Shown here: positions 49,701-62,273 of the stretch, one piece after another
Layout of the letters: the number at the start of each line of letters is the position of its first letter
Position numbering within the stretch: position 1 is the first letter of the stretch
Assembly: GCF_002443255.2 (NCBI RefSeq)
Contig: NW_019211454.1
Coordinates: 26,543,344 to 26,607,343, forward strand
Length of the DNA stretch: 64,000 nt
Origin: Varroa destructor
Taxonomy: Eukaryota; Arthropoda; Arachnida; Mesostigmata; Varroidae
Reading direction: 5' to 3'
Translations under genes and position numbers: made by a program
Notes under the pieces: model-generated
What the model saw: the letters and a program-made list of their open reading frames with translations, nothing else
Told to the model about the DNA's origin: nothing
Database searches by the model: none

Positions 49701-52700
49701 ACCAGGATGACGATAGGAATGATGCTTGGAGATGACGCTAGCTGAGCGCCCAATGATGTCGTGGTGAGGAACAGCGGATGTCCAGGTAAGAAAGAATGAA
49801 AGGGGCTGAAGGTAAGCTTAGGGGGTGACACACTTCACGGGGATGAAGTTTTTTGTGGTCGCAGCTGTGGCTATCACAATAACGTCCATAGCGCCCCATC
49901 TTATCCGTCCTGTGAGCCAGCTTCATGACAACGATTTCATTTCACAGAATAGAAAATGGTTATCAATGCGATACACGTACTGGCACTGGTATATTTAGAT
50001 AAGGCCTTCCGGTGCTGCTGTTCCATCGGGGTCCATTGTAGATTGCCAAGCCAGTTTGTCTGAGAGCACGTGTTTCGCTGGCAGCAAAGTTTTTTTTCTG
50101 GGAACTCAAACGAAGCTTGCAGCGTAGGTGGTTGAATCAAGGTGACCTATCGGATGCCTGCAGTAACTGATGAGGGTAAGACAAAGGGTCTAGTCGGTAG
50201 ATTGTCATCAGCCTTGTAGCAGAATGTTGGGTTATAAAGTTGCAGACAACTAAGCGAGCAGTTTTTGCAGAAAGAACAGTAATTATCGAGGCACAACTAT
50301 AGGTACATAAAAATTTGTTTCTCGAACCATTAACAGGTGAGTATACATAGTGAGCACATTGTTTGCTCCTTATGACATGTCATTTATTGTTTATAGATAG
50401 AGGGTAGAATACGTATAAGAACAAAGTACGCGATTGATGATGTCGCGGTGCCTTTAACAAAATATATTCTACATAATGCCAATAGAAAATGGATGCCGTA
50501 TTACAGGAATCACCAACATTTTCGTAGAGCGTCTCAGTGCATAGATACTTTGCACGTTTGTGACGGAGGGTCATTTATTCACCAGGAGTATTCTATCAGT
50601 CTACTGTGCTTTTTCATTTCTGCTTCAGTTCTGCGTATATATATAAGCGAGTCTTCGGCATATAACTACAGTAGGCTGTTAATAGAAAAATTCAACGAGT
50701 TTAAATATCAGTCTTGTGGGAAAGTCGCCAAATTGCAACCTGTGAGGTGGTAGTTCCTTCAGAAAACATCAGTAAGTAGTACGTTAGGGATGGCTAGAGA
50801 GGTTGAAACTGTTTTGGCTCCGTGTGCGTACACATATGCACTGTCTTTAGAGAATACAGTATAATGTATAGCTTTCGTGTTTTCGCACCCGTAATTGAAG
50901 TGGCAAACTAGCTCAAAGTAGTATTCCTAGCTAATTATCTATATCTGAACAACATGAAACGTGTGCAGCTGTTAACCCTTATTACTACTAATAGATCGCT
51001 CAGTGGATTCACGGGTTCTTGTGATTCGGTTGATATTAATATTGAGATAGTAAAAGGTTAACTATGACCGGCCATAAACTTTGCTTTCTTCACTGTTATA
51101 CGTTGACTATTGCAGCTGATGTCAGCCAAAAAGGCTGTTTTCGGTTTCGCAGGCTATATTTCGAACGATGTTGGCTGTACAGCGGTTTTAACTTTCATTG
51201 ATTATATAACTTATAGACGGCATTTAAATAGTTAACATGCCGGAACAACGGATTTTTCTTTATTCAAAAGTATACTATATCAGGTGTCCAACTGAAACTC
51301 CGAAAGAGACAAAGCGTAAATAGTGCAGAGCATCTAATTCGCGATGAATGAATATATGTACCGTCACATGTTATCGAACAAAGGCTAGTCGTATCTGCTT
51401 GTGAAGTATTCGCTAGAGGTTAGTTATTTTTTGCGCAAAAAATCTATCGTCCATTGACTAATTTCATCGTCGAACGGATTGATAGAAGCCACGTTAATTC
51501 GTGGCCAAGAAGAACGAAGAGCCGCATTAACAATTGCTGATACGTTTTTTTACCTCTTTGGCTCGAGTGCGAAATACCTATAGCGTTCTACACATGTTTA
51601 CCGCGGCTCGCCTTTGGCGTCGAAGTCTATTTCATTTCCCATAGAGCTATCAAAAGGGCGAACATGTCTTTTGCATGCTTGACCGCTAACGACGCCAACA
51701 CAGTGACGCAGTCCCCGATGGCTCCTCCGACTTTTCGAATTAAATAGATGATCCCGTCACAGCGGTTTTCAGTAGCCCCAAATATCATTCTACCTCCGTG
51801 TGCGTATTAAACTATATACATATTCATAGGGTTCGAAGCTAGTTTTTGACAAGCGCCTCCTCGTGAGTACCGGGCCTATTCCCTACCACAGAGCATCATT
51901 AGTTATTGCCTTACGATCATATATATGTTGGCCAATTATACTGAGGGTTCGACTAATCAATCGGCAAATTTTGTTGACGGAGTCGATATTTCAGGAGGCT
52001 GAAGCCGCTTTGGGCTGTCTATCAGCTAACCGATCTCTGACGAACAGTAACCGCCCATGTTATCGACAGGTCGTCGACATCAGCAGCAGGTGTTCTCGCT
52101 CAAGTATATTAAATATCTATCGTATATTCAGCACTCGATATGAGTAGGTCGGCTCCAGTGATGAGACCTAGAAATTGACATAAGCCGCTGCTAGAGACGA
52201 CCAATGATCCGAGACGCGTCACACCAAGTTCAACCTAATCGTGATAATGAACGAGCCTATTTCGCATATCACAGCTAAACTAATGGAAGAGAAAAAAAAA
52301 AAAAAAAAACTGTAAGTTAAGTGATGACTGTTGGTCCGGCATAATCATTTACTACGTTCGGTAATAACGAATAAATAGCGCGCTATTTAGCAGTGGGGTG
52401 GAAGGAGGGGAAAGAAGTGCCATGTTGGCTCTAATTGGTCACTTCCCATGAAACGTTAGAGGAGCAACTGAGATGAGCCGACGGTTGACTACAGTAACGG
52501 TAGCAATAGTAAAACTGAGGGTAATAGTAAACGGAAAGCGTGACCCGATCTGAGAAACGACAGCAGCAGTAGCCTTGAATTAATGCACTTACAGACAAGC
52601 ATCTAGCCGATCGAATAGCTTTTCCGCCCGATCTGTAGTTCGTAGGCGTGAATAGTTTTGCTGCGTCTGCAAGTGAACCGAGTCGAAGAGAGGGAACACG

Positions 52701-53490
52701 GAAAATTTAGTTTCATTCAGAGCAAACGACTGCCAACTGTAACTGCGTGTTGAAAAAAATCGAAGCTCCATAGGCTGCCCTCTTAGGTACGAGTGCGGAA
52801 GCCAGCGGGCAAATAAATTTATAGAAAAAAAAAAGTCATATGCGATTAAATTTAATTAATTTTAACCAGGTCGACTGTTGTGTCGACTAAAATGACAGGC
52901 AAATGCAGCACCAGGTTTTACAGCATGGAAAACCTATCATTGTCACACTTTTTTTTTCTGGTTGTTAGAAAAGAGGGCGGATTTTAAGGTGCCATCTGAG
53001 ATACGATCGCGCATGCCTTCGTTCCTATTCTTTGGCATACATATGGGAAACATCTAGAGGCATCACGTCGAACGCGGTCAGAATACCGTACGGAGACATA
53101 CGTAGTCAGTATCACGCAAAGCTGTTCTTGTACATGGTGTCGCTGATGCTGGGTCAACACCGCTGCTGCGTCAACGTGGTCCGGCCATCGCAGATATTAT
53201 AGCACTAGAACTATATGTAAGTACTGTTACTGGAAATTTCTAGACCGTGGCCATCGAGAACGAAAACGCGCTCACAAAGGTAGGGGGCTCATGTAGAAAT
53301 AAAATACACGATCCAGCGTGCTCGGTATGAACAAAAGCTGAACAGATAAACAGTGAGACGCTGTTTAGAGAGAAAAGAATTGCCGGGCGCCGCGCAGGTT
53401 GTAATGTCGCACGTAATGTAAAAAGTCATCGGGATTAGGTTGGTCGATCGGTTTAATAGTGGTGTTCATTTACGGAATTTGATCTTATAG
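46757..53490. other. region with GC-richer islands but no gene assigned
   Basis: 47-48.1 kb is ordinary AT-rich sequence. 48.15-49.7 kb and 52.4-53.4 kb are GC-richer, with several overlapping open frames on both strands and CAG/GTT-rich stretches, resembling UTR or promoter sequence. No frame has good start, splice and composition evidence together. An A18 run lies at 52292-52309. Confidence 0.35.
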
Positions 53491-53851
53491 GTGTGCGCGA
53501 TGAAGCCCAAGCGAGGGGATACGGAAGAGTGGATTTTCTGAAGAATTATTTAAAAATAGATGTCAATTTTGAACGAAATCTAACAGTGATACCCGCTGAT
53601 TGCCCAGACAGTTATGTAAAACATATATTCTGTTGGTGCCACATAGAATGCTGGACAAAAATAGTTTTGGTATGGGAAAGGACACAGCTAATGAAGTGCT
53701 TGACTTCGTAGATAAAGGTTCCACTGCTAAACCGAAAGATGCAGCGGAAAAAGTGAGGCCGAATATCCAACAAGACGCTGTCTTAAGTAGAGGTCAGCTG
53801 CTTGCAGTTCAGGTCTATTTTGAACCTTGGCTAGCTACTACAAAAGACTAG
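53491..53851 (+). pseudogene. coding-like block split between two frames
   Basis: After an acceptor (GGAATTTGATCTTATAG) one frame reads VRDEAQARGYGRVDFLKNYL and then NLTVIPADCPDSY. From about 53650 the coding character moves to the next frame, with MLDKNSFGMGKDTANEVLDF and NIQQDAVLSRGQLLAVQVYF, to a stop at 53851. No donor-acceptor pair of suitable phase bridges the shift, so this is either a frameshifted gene remnant, a sequencing indel, or two exons with a junction I missed. Family unknown. Confidence 0.35.
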
Positions 53852-55795
53852 AAGTTATTAAATTGAGTCTAGTACTACGATTTTGCATTTCATCTATGAT
53901 TATCGTGTTTTCTACAATTTACTGTTTTTTATGCGACCAACTCATATTCATACCTTCTTTATACAGACCTTTCCCAATCTGCAGAATTACCCATAAGATG
54001 TGCTACTTTGCATAAATGTATAGGTAAGATACCACCACGTAGATTGCTATCTAAGCTAATATTACATTTCGACAGCTCTGTAATACTGAATAGCCGAACG
54101 TTTTCAAAGGAAGCTTAGAAGATCAATTTTCAATAATAATAATGATGATGATTCAAATATGATGAGTGTCGTTTAATTTAAACTCTTTAAGAATTTTCTG
54201 ACTCTGTTAGAATACGTAAAAAGCATCCTCGTATCAACACACATTATTCTCTCCTATAAATAATCGATCTTCAAGGTGTCGTGCTCAATCTGGTTACATG
54301 TGATTCAACACCTAATACGTTCCGGTTGGCTTTCCTGAAAAGCATCACCCAATGAAGAGATAAATTAGATTACTAAATTTTAGCAGCATCTACAGTGTTC
54401 TAAGGAGCTTAACAACTAGTTGCTTATGATCATACACAGGATGTTTTTTGCCGCCGGCGTACGATGTGAAGCGTACGTTAAAAAGATGAACTCGCTCAAA
54501 CTACCATTTTTCAACTAGACCCTGGCGCAAGCGTGTGGCGACACGTTTCTACTTAACATAGCCATTTGGTCATAACCTCAGAACGAATGAGCAAGTAAGT
54601 GTAAAACCTGTGAAGATTGTCAGACATATGTGTGGTGTACTGCAATTCTTGAGAACAGCCCTATTACCAGGTCTTCTGCGGGGGTGTGAACATAATGCTT
54701 ACCACCTTAGAGAAACGTGCGTGCAGCCCAGGCCGTTAGCGTGACAGCTTTTAAAAGTAAAGCCTGGCGTGCGTGAAGAGGATTCACGTATTGTCCTTTT
54801 TAAAAGCAGCCCGGTTATCAAGATCAGAAATCACCGGTTTTAGTACCACCGAGCGTAGTAATAGCAATCTGCATTGTTCTTTAAGCTACCGCTCACAGTG
54901 GCAATACTGTGTTGCTTGGTATAAAGATTTTTTTTAATTTCAACGTATACGAATTTTTTGGCCATGTTGTTTATCTACAGGTAACAACAGTTTTGAGACA
55001 CTGACAAATATTTTTTTTTTTTTTTTTTAAATACCTATGAGGTCGTAACAACTGTCAGTAGGAAAAAATGAAGATCTAACGACCACCGAACGTTCGTATT
55101 CTCTTGATTTTACCGAATAGCTTTCTAGAGCGACACCCGACACTTTGCCTCAGCCACATCTGCTGGTGTCGGCGCTGCTACTTACGCAAACTCGCTGCAG
55201 GTAACAGGGAAAAAAAACCTGAAAAAAACGCTCTGAAGCATTTTGCCATACAACAGTGTCCGGAAGCCTTTTATCGCGAAACGCCCCGTCACCGGTGTCT
55301 TCGACACGCCATCGTTGGCAGTGGCCAAGACTGTTGAACGGTAAACGGATTCGACTTCGGATTCTCTTCTGCTCATTTTGTTGTGACACTCTAAGCGAAC
55401 GATTCGGTACGAAAGCGGTCGTTGCAGTATCAAGTCATACCTTTGTGGAGCAGGCGACCTCAAAATTGCTTTGGCAATGATGTGCTGAATGGGTCTGTAC
55501 GTAGGGTTACATTGGCCGCAGTCGCAGATGTAATTCTAGCGACTGTCTTAGGAAAATAGAGACACCATCACCACTGTCGCCATTACCACGATTAACCGGT
55601 CCGAGCCTCGAGCTGAAGCTGTGCGGCACAACCAAGAAAGAGGAAGTGAGTTCTCAATGTGTATGTACAACCTCCGTCGATGTTAGTACGGCTATATGAG
55701 GCTTGCGCACGAATGTCTGTACCGATGTGTACCTTCGAAACCAATTGAGCTGAGTTACCACGTAGCTAGTTGACCGTGATTTCTCGTTTCCCTAC

Positions 55796-56104
55796 CTCGA
55801 CTGCTGCGGTTGCATCGATCCCGATCATCGTTGTTACGGTCACCAGGAAACGGAGTGAGTGCAGAGATCCTGCGGACGAGCCGCCATGTTGGTGCTTGCC
55901 CATATATGCCACAGTAGTTGTAGCTGGAACAAAGAGTCGTTGTGATGGCAGTAGCAGTCGTAACCTAATATAGCCTGTAGACGGATAACGATGCTCTGCC
56001 CTGGCTTTCTCTGTCTCGCAGTGGCGGTTGTCGGTGATGTTGATGAAAGTAAAAGAACAAAGGGCCAGGAAGGCAAGCGGGAGAATGGGTGTTGCGGTCG
56101 CCAT
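55796..56104 (-). CDS. candidate first exon with a signal peptide
   Basis: ATG at 56104 opens 103 codons ending at a donor (GTCGAG then GTAGGG) in phase 0. The first 24 residues have a hydrophobic core (ILPLAFLALCSFTFI) followed by polar residues, typical of a secretory signal. The early codons are G/C-ending. An antisense frame overlaps, and no second exon was found. No family recognised. Confidence 0.22.
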
Positions 56105-59100
56105 TACCGATCAGTCGACACCAACCAGCAAGATATAATACTATTTCTACTATTACTAACGGCATAGTGTATTATCAAACGGATAATACAGCTAGTGACT
56201 GGGCAGCACCTAAATAGATTGAAATTGACTTGTTCTAGGAAATTGACATGCTTCTATCAGACGGTTGGCTCAAAGGTTCTAACGGATTATAATTATAGAA
56301 GGGCAAATAAAGCTTTTCCTTATTAGACTAGTAGATATTTCACCGGCTTATTTATCATATTATCATCCATTAATCAGTTCGGTGGTCTGGACGGCTAAAC
56401 CTTTAGGAAGAAATGCTACAGATCGCTAATTTAAATTTTATTAACTGGGGTTAAATAAAGAAACAGGCTGTTATGCATTAACGTAGAAAAAATAGTCGAC
56501 GAGTTAACGCCCAGACAAGGCGTTACCAGTACAAGAAGACTTTCTCAAAACGACACAAAGCTGCTTGAAATTTATATAGCCACAGCACCATAAGGTAATG
56601 CTCGAAGGCCACGGTCGACTTGGAATGCGATATTTACAAAGCAATATCTGCCCTGTAAAATACGACCCAGAACAGAATTATGCCGTGCATCGTTGTTATC
56701 AGCTAAGTGTCCGAGCCTCAAAGAAAAACTATCCGAATTCAGATTCGCTGCCCAATTCAAAAATGCTCTTAAACACATTTAACTGCAATTCCTTTTTTCC
56801 TTTCGAATTTAACCAACTACACCACCGTATTTGTCCACTTCACTCTTTTGCCCTTTCAAAAACAAGAGACTAAGAGGCGTCTTAGCTAATAGCCTGTAAG
56901 CCTGCTGGCTAAATCTAGGCAGTTCCTGTGATAACACGCTTACGTACTAAACATAGATAGGCAAAATGATCTATGTTTACATACGATCTATGCATGTTTT
57001 TTTATCATCAACTTTTCATAGCCAGAAGATTTTTTCGTATGGTATTGCGCACAGGTCGAGACAATTAACTAGTCAGGTCTATGAAAGGATGCAATCATGT
57101 TTGGCAAAGCCGTTTTACTTGATAGGCCGTTAGATTGTTGTATCGCTGATGTTTGTCCTGTAACACTTAATTAATATTAGCCCAATGCTCAACGAATAAT
57201 TGAAATATGTTATATTTGCTAGCGTTTTGATTAGAATTCCGGGTGCCACCGTTAGGCTTAGCAACGATCTTCTCAGAAAATGAAATATAGCGAAATTGTA
57301 GTACGTTTTCGAGCTAAAACTGCACGCGTTTCACCGCCAAAGAGGGCCATACCTTGTTTATAAGTACGGAAAACCACAGATGGTCGGACATGTTTGGCGT
57401 TATCGAAACCCGAACCGAAAACGACAACAAAATTCATGCAATGATTTTCTCCATAACAGGTATGATGTACGCGAGGTTGAGTGCCGCGTATAACTCTCGT
57501 TTGGCAAAATCATGCTAGACCTTCTAATAAAGAGCGAATATGTAGACATAGCCATTGTGATTTGCGTATTCAGATGAATAACATTGAACGACAGGTAGAG
57601 TTTCTCTACGATATATATTCAATTGATGAGTGGTAACAGCAGCCAATGAGATTTTTGTTTAACTTAAAGGTGACGTTAATTTAGTTAGTCATGTATTACC
57701 CCAAAATGCTAGCTGCTGTTAAGTGCTTTAGATCTTACTGGATGTAACCATATAAATATATGACTTGGAAGCTCGGGCTTGAACTAATCAGATTCTTAGT
57801 TTGCAAGAATTTCGTGGCGTTCTTCTTAATCTCATTTCGCCATCGCCATGTCAATATGGTGCAGATAGGTTTAAGTCGTTCGCTCTATTAGCTATGGTCG
57901 GATTACGTGCTTCGCGACAGTATGCCCCCCAATGTGCGCTTTTTCTCAGGCCAAACAAAGCCAGCGGCAGCATCTCGATCTGCCTAATCTTGGGGCATGC
58001 TTATAATAACGAAGTAAATTAAGGGACGTTCTCTGTTCTACGCTCCGGAAGTATCACGCTATTCTTTTCATATAGCCACTCTCACTCACCATCACATGCC
58101 TATATCCAGTCGCCAGTATAAAAGGCCAGTCAATAAAGGCACTTTAAGGTGGCACTCGCTCGCTCGCTCGCTATCCTTGGCCACCGCGTCCTCCACATAA
58201 GACTCCATGCCGCAAAGTATTTCCCCGATATATTCCAGCGACCCATACTTGAAGAATGAAGCCTATCAGTACATACACGATAGCATCATCTTCCCACTCG
58301 AAACTTGAGCAAAGATCAAACACCCCAGCGCTGTGCCTTTCACCTACCTGTGTGTTCCTTTCTGCATATCGTTTATATTCAATGTTTATGCCATCTATTC
58401 CAATCTTGATTTTCCACAAAAGCTCAAGTTTTTTTTTTTTTTTTATTACAAAGAAGAGTATTGTGCACATAAAAAAGAGCTCTACGAAGGTTTAAGGATG
58501 TTGAACACCATCGTCGCTTGCCTCATAGTCCTAGATAGACACAGAATAATGCCTCAGAGTCCAATGAGACATTATGATTAAATGCAGTTTAATTTGTAGT
58601 GTATAAGTGTGATTCGATATGGCAAAATGTTTATTGATATGCACAATCGTCCCTAGCCATTTTGTTGTATCATCTAGATTCTATGGAGTTTTTAAGTAAA
58701 TTTACAGCTTTCTTAAAACAGCGAACACCATTACAGTTGAAAGATTAAATAGTAGTTGATAGATCGAGCACCTGTGAGCTCTGATGTGTAGTATTTCGAC
58801 AAGATACGCTTAACATGCCTGCACACAAGGCACACTGTGCAACGTTTAGATATTAGCAATATTCTTCGGACGTCCCTTACGTTTCGTTTAATCCTATGTT
58901 AGAGAAGAGGAATTTTTGTTGCATGACGACTGAGATCTTCTTCTCCCTTTGATTCCTTGTCGCAGACTCTTCTTACTTTGTCAATATCCTGTGTAATACC
59001 GCTATATCCTGAGTCCACAGGGCCACTTGTAGTTCCTCATGAAGTGTCTAAGTTGAGAAGTAGGCCGCTGCTTCAAATAAATAAATGCTCGCTTAAGGAT

Positions 59101-61605
59101 CCATTGCCAAATGCGTATATTTCGGCTACGCTTAAATTTCCATCGTGTGAATAGCACAAGCCTTGCTATCAATGTGGTACTGATTAAGTGAACCTCTAGT
59201 GCGGAGCTCTCTCTCCAAGTCGCCTCTGTCATCTGTTTAGCGTTGTCTTGCGAGTTGGCAGTTTCTGCGTCTCGTACTACTCCTGGATATCGATGGCCGT
59301 TTGCTATGCTGGTCTTCCTTTCAGTCGGTAAAAATTGGTTGATGGAGACACACCGTTTTCCGATTGACGTCCTGTTCCGTTATTATATCCGCCTTCGCGC
59401 GAGTAAACGGTGCTCCGGTTTTGGGGTCATTCTCCTGTCTTAGAAAGAAGTGAATAGGATTTATTGAACGGAGACAGATCGGTTCAAGTGGCCCAGCTTA
59501 AGCCATAGAAGGGGCGTAACCCGGCAAGAAAAGTGATAGGGGTGGTACGTGGATGGACGTAAAAGAGCAGCCTGCTGTTTCGGTAACAAAAACAAAGGCA
59601 TCCTATCATTGTTGTCGTCGTTGTCGATAGGAGCGGCATGTGGGAGAACTCACTTCGTAAATGCTAACGTTGGGGGTGCGTGAAAACGGCATTGGTATGG
59701 TGTAGTGGGCATTGTGTCTTCGCCGTTCATTCTACCTAGCGGCAGCCCATAGCTTCGAAAAAGTATTGCGACCAGCCAGAAAATGGGTTGGCGTACTGAA
59801 GCTGGCTGGCGTGCAGCGGTCACCACGACGGTGGACGACGAGTTGATCTGATCTCTGCGTCCGCACCCCTGTGTGCACTTGAATCGCTCTGTTCCTCTAG
59901 AGAACCAACAAGCAAGGTAGCTAAGACTTTGTTTGCTGCTGAAGAGGCTGATTGCAGGCGTGCCCTGAGTGCCAACGAATGAGTTATGCGAATCGTTGCT
60001 GCAAGTGCGTCTGCTTCAAGCCGACGTTGTCCGAAGGGATGACGCCTCAAAAACACAAACAGATTTACACTGCGAAACAAACATCTCTATATGGCGCACG
60101 TCCTGTAGCAACAATGCACATAAATAAAGACTTCGGCTCCATTAAAAATTTCGAAGAAAAACTTTATAGTTGAGGGAAGCCATTGCCAAAATGGCGTTGC
60201 AATCACACTAAAACTCAGAGCGGTATCGAAGTAATCCGTAAAAGCTGCTATGTGCTTTACGTGTCCTGGAACAATTAGATGCAGGTCATGTTTTCAAACG
60301 GCACAACTATCGTCATTAGCTGGCTTGATAAAATAATCCATTGAAATCATAGTAATATCAATATGGAGAACTGCGTGGGGATCATCTGTGACGAAGGTTT
60401 TGAAACTGCTGAAACGACATGTTTAGAACTCGAAAGCTAACCTAACAAATGAATGTATAATATGAATATATAATGAAGTAATTTTTAAGCATGTATGCAT
60501 TTTTGTCTTTGGAGAGGCTTTATAACCTCACAAAATTATTTCGACAAATGTACCAGACAGAACACATAATTTAGTTCAACGAGCATAATATCGTAATGTA
60601 GTATCGCAAGGCAATATAAAAAACCCATGCTTATGTAGACAAACAATAACTTATGATTTCAAATTATCAAGGTAATTCAAAGACACACTTAACACGGGCT
60701 GTGGATCGTTCGTGCTGCATCTCAGTCGAACAGACTCACTGCGACTCATTAATCGGACAAGACATGTGTTAGAGATTTGTCATGAGTTTAAATAGCCTCA
60801 ATGGATCAGAAGTAAGGCTACATAGCCACTAATGCTTTCGTACGAGTAAAACAAAGCAATAAAAAAAACTTTCCGTCCTGGAGAAGAAATAATTTAGTCT
60901 TAGGTTAGGCAGGTTGAATTCTATGATATAAGTCGGCGTCACGTTCAGTGTGAAGCCAGAAGTTTGTACCCAGTATTGACACCCTATCAGATGCATTTTT
61001 TCGGAAGGATAAGAAGAAAAACATCACATTATTCAAAGTCAACTTTATCGTCCCTATATGATACAATAATAATTATCCATGGCAAATTCTGATTCATGAT
61101 CGTGATTGTTTGAAATGTAGTGCAGTTAGCCGATAAAACCGTCAAATGTTTTATTAAAAAACAGACGACACGTTGGTGATAGTGACGACTCTATGGCACA
61201 ACAGGCACGAAAAAACGATGTCTTAGGTTAACTTGACATATATATACATATGTGCATTCGTACAGCGCGGACTTTTATTCTGAGGCAATTTAGTCCTTTC
61301 GATTTCTCTGAACATCCGATTTTATCCGAACTTTATCGCACATTGCCTCTAAGACAATAATACTTTTTAATAACTTTTACACAAAGTAAAATCTTTTTAT
61401 TAAAATTTAGGTAAGCTATAAGAAGTTTATCTTGCTTTTCGGTCGGTTAAGTTCGATAAAATGTGGAATTTTTAAATTAACGTTCTTTTCTGAAAAAGCG
61501 GAATACATACTCCTCTTAAGAATATGCTTCTCCAATTAGCTATGCTTGTTCATTGTTACAAATGTATTGGGACTAGGAGCGTATTTGCTAAGGTGTGGTT
61601 AAGCT
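56105..61605. other. region without an assignable gene
   Basis: Several 70-90 codon frames occur on both strands (56572-56873, 57801-58022, 58957-59232, 59820-60173), some protein-like, none with a decisive strand or splice pattern. Contains (CTCG)n at 58155-58172 and a poly-T run at 58429-58444. Confidence 0.35.
58155..58172. repeat. (CTCG)n tetranucleotide repeat
   Basis: About 4.5 copies, CTCGCTCGCTCGCTCGCT. Confidence 0.9.
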
Positions 61606-61929
61606 ATGCGGTACAACTTGTTTGAAAATAATAGTACTCATAACTTTCACACTCGCACGCGTGGGAAATGTCAGCCAACGCCTGTGTTCAGAAGAAGAGT
61701 GGGTATTGTTAAACTCATTCCTTTGGCCTGCGATGAGACACAGATCATGCCCCAAAACCATAGATTTGTTGAAGAAATAACAGCACACAAGCAAACAGGG
61801 TCAACCCCATTTGTAAAAAGCTTTGAAACAATCACAAAGAAGGGGCAAATGACCATCATGTCTGCTTTGTTTTGCAACCACAATGATGTAAAGACTGTGC
61901 GTTCGTATCACGGCAACTATATATACTAA
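61606..61929 (+). CDS. complete 107-aa open frame, unrecognised
   Basis: ATG to TAA in one exon with even, protein-like composition. Stretches include MRYNLFENNSTHNFHTRTRG, RRRVGIVKLIPLACDETQI and FVKSFETITKKGQMTIM. Four Cys; no signal peptide or membrane segment. Overlapping frames in other phases are less protein-like. Could be a small orphan gene or an exon of a larger one. No family recognised. Confidence 0.33.
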   Translation: MRYNLFENNSTHNFHTRTRGKCQPTPVFRRRVGIVKLIPLACDETQIMPQNHRFVEEITAHKQTGSTPFVKSFETITKKGQMTIMSALFCNHNDVKTVRSYHGNYIY

Positions 61930-62233
61930 CCACCAGCAAAAAATAACAGGGCAATATTCGAAGTGTCTGACAGCCTACCAACCGCTCATTGGATGCCTGG
62001 CGTGTTCAGAGCACGTAATAACATTGCGTAAACACAGATTTCGTCGTCGAAACGGTAGTAAGTTCCAACAAAGCCGACTCAATGAAACCGTTATCGATTG
62101 TATGTATTTTATATTGACTGCTGCTCTGTTATGAAACTCGTTTACTGGACGTTCGATTTTAGCAGCTATAAATCTTACCGGCCAAACGGAACCTAGAATT
62201 GAATATTTTGAAAAAAGTGGTGAACAAGGCTGT

Positions 62234-62273
<40 letters not shown>

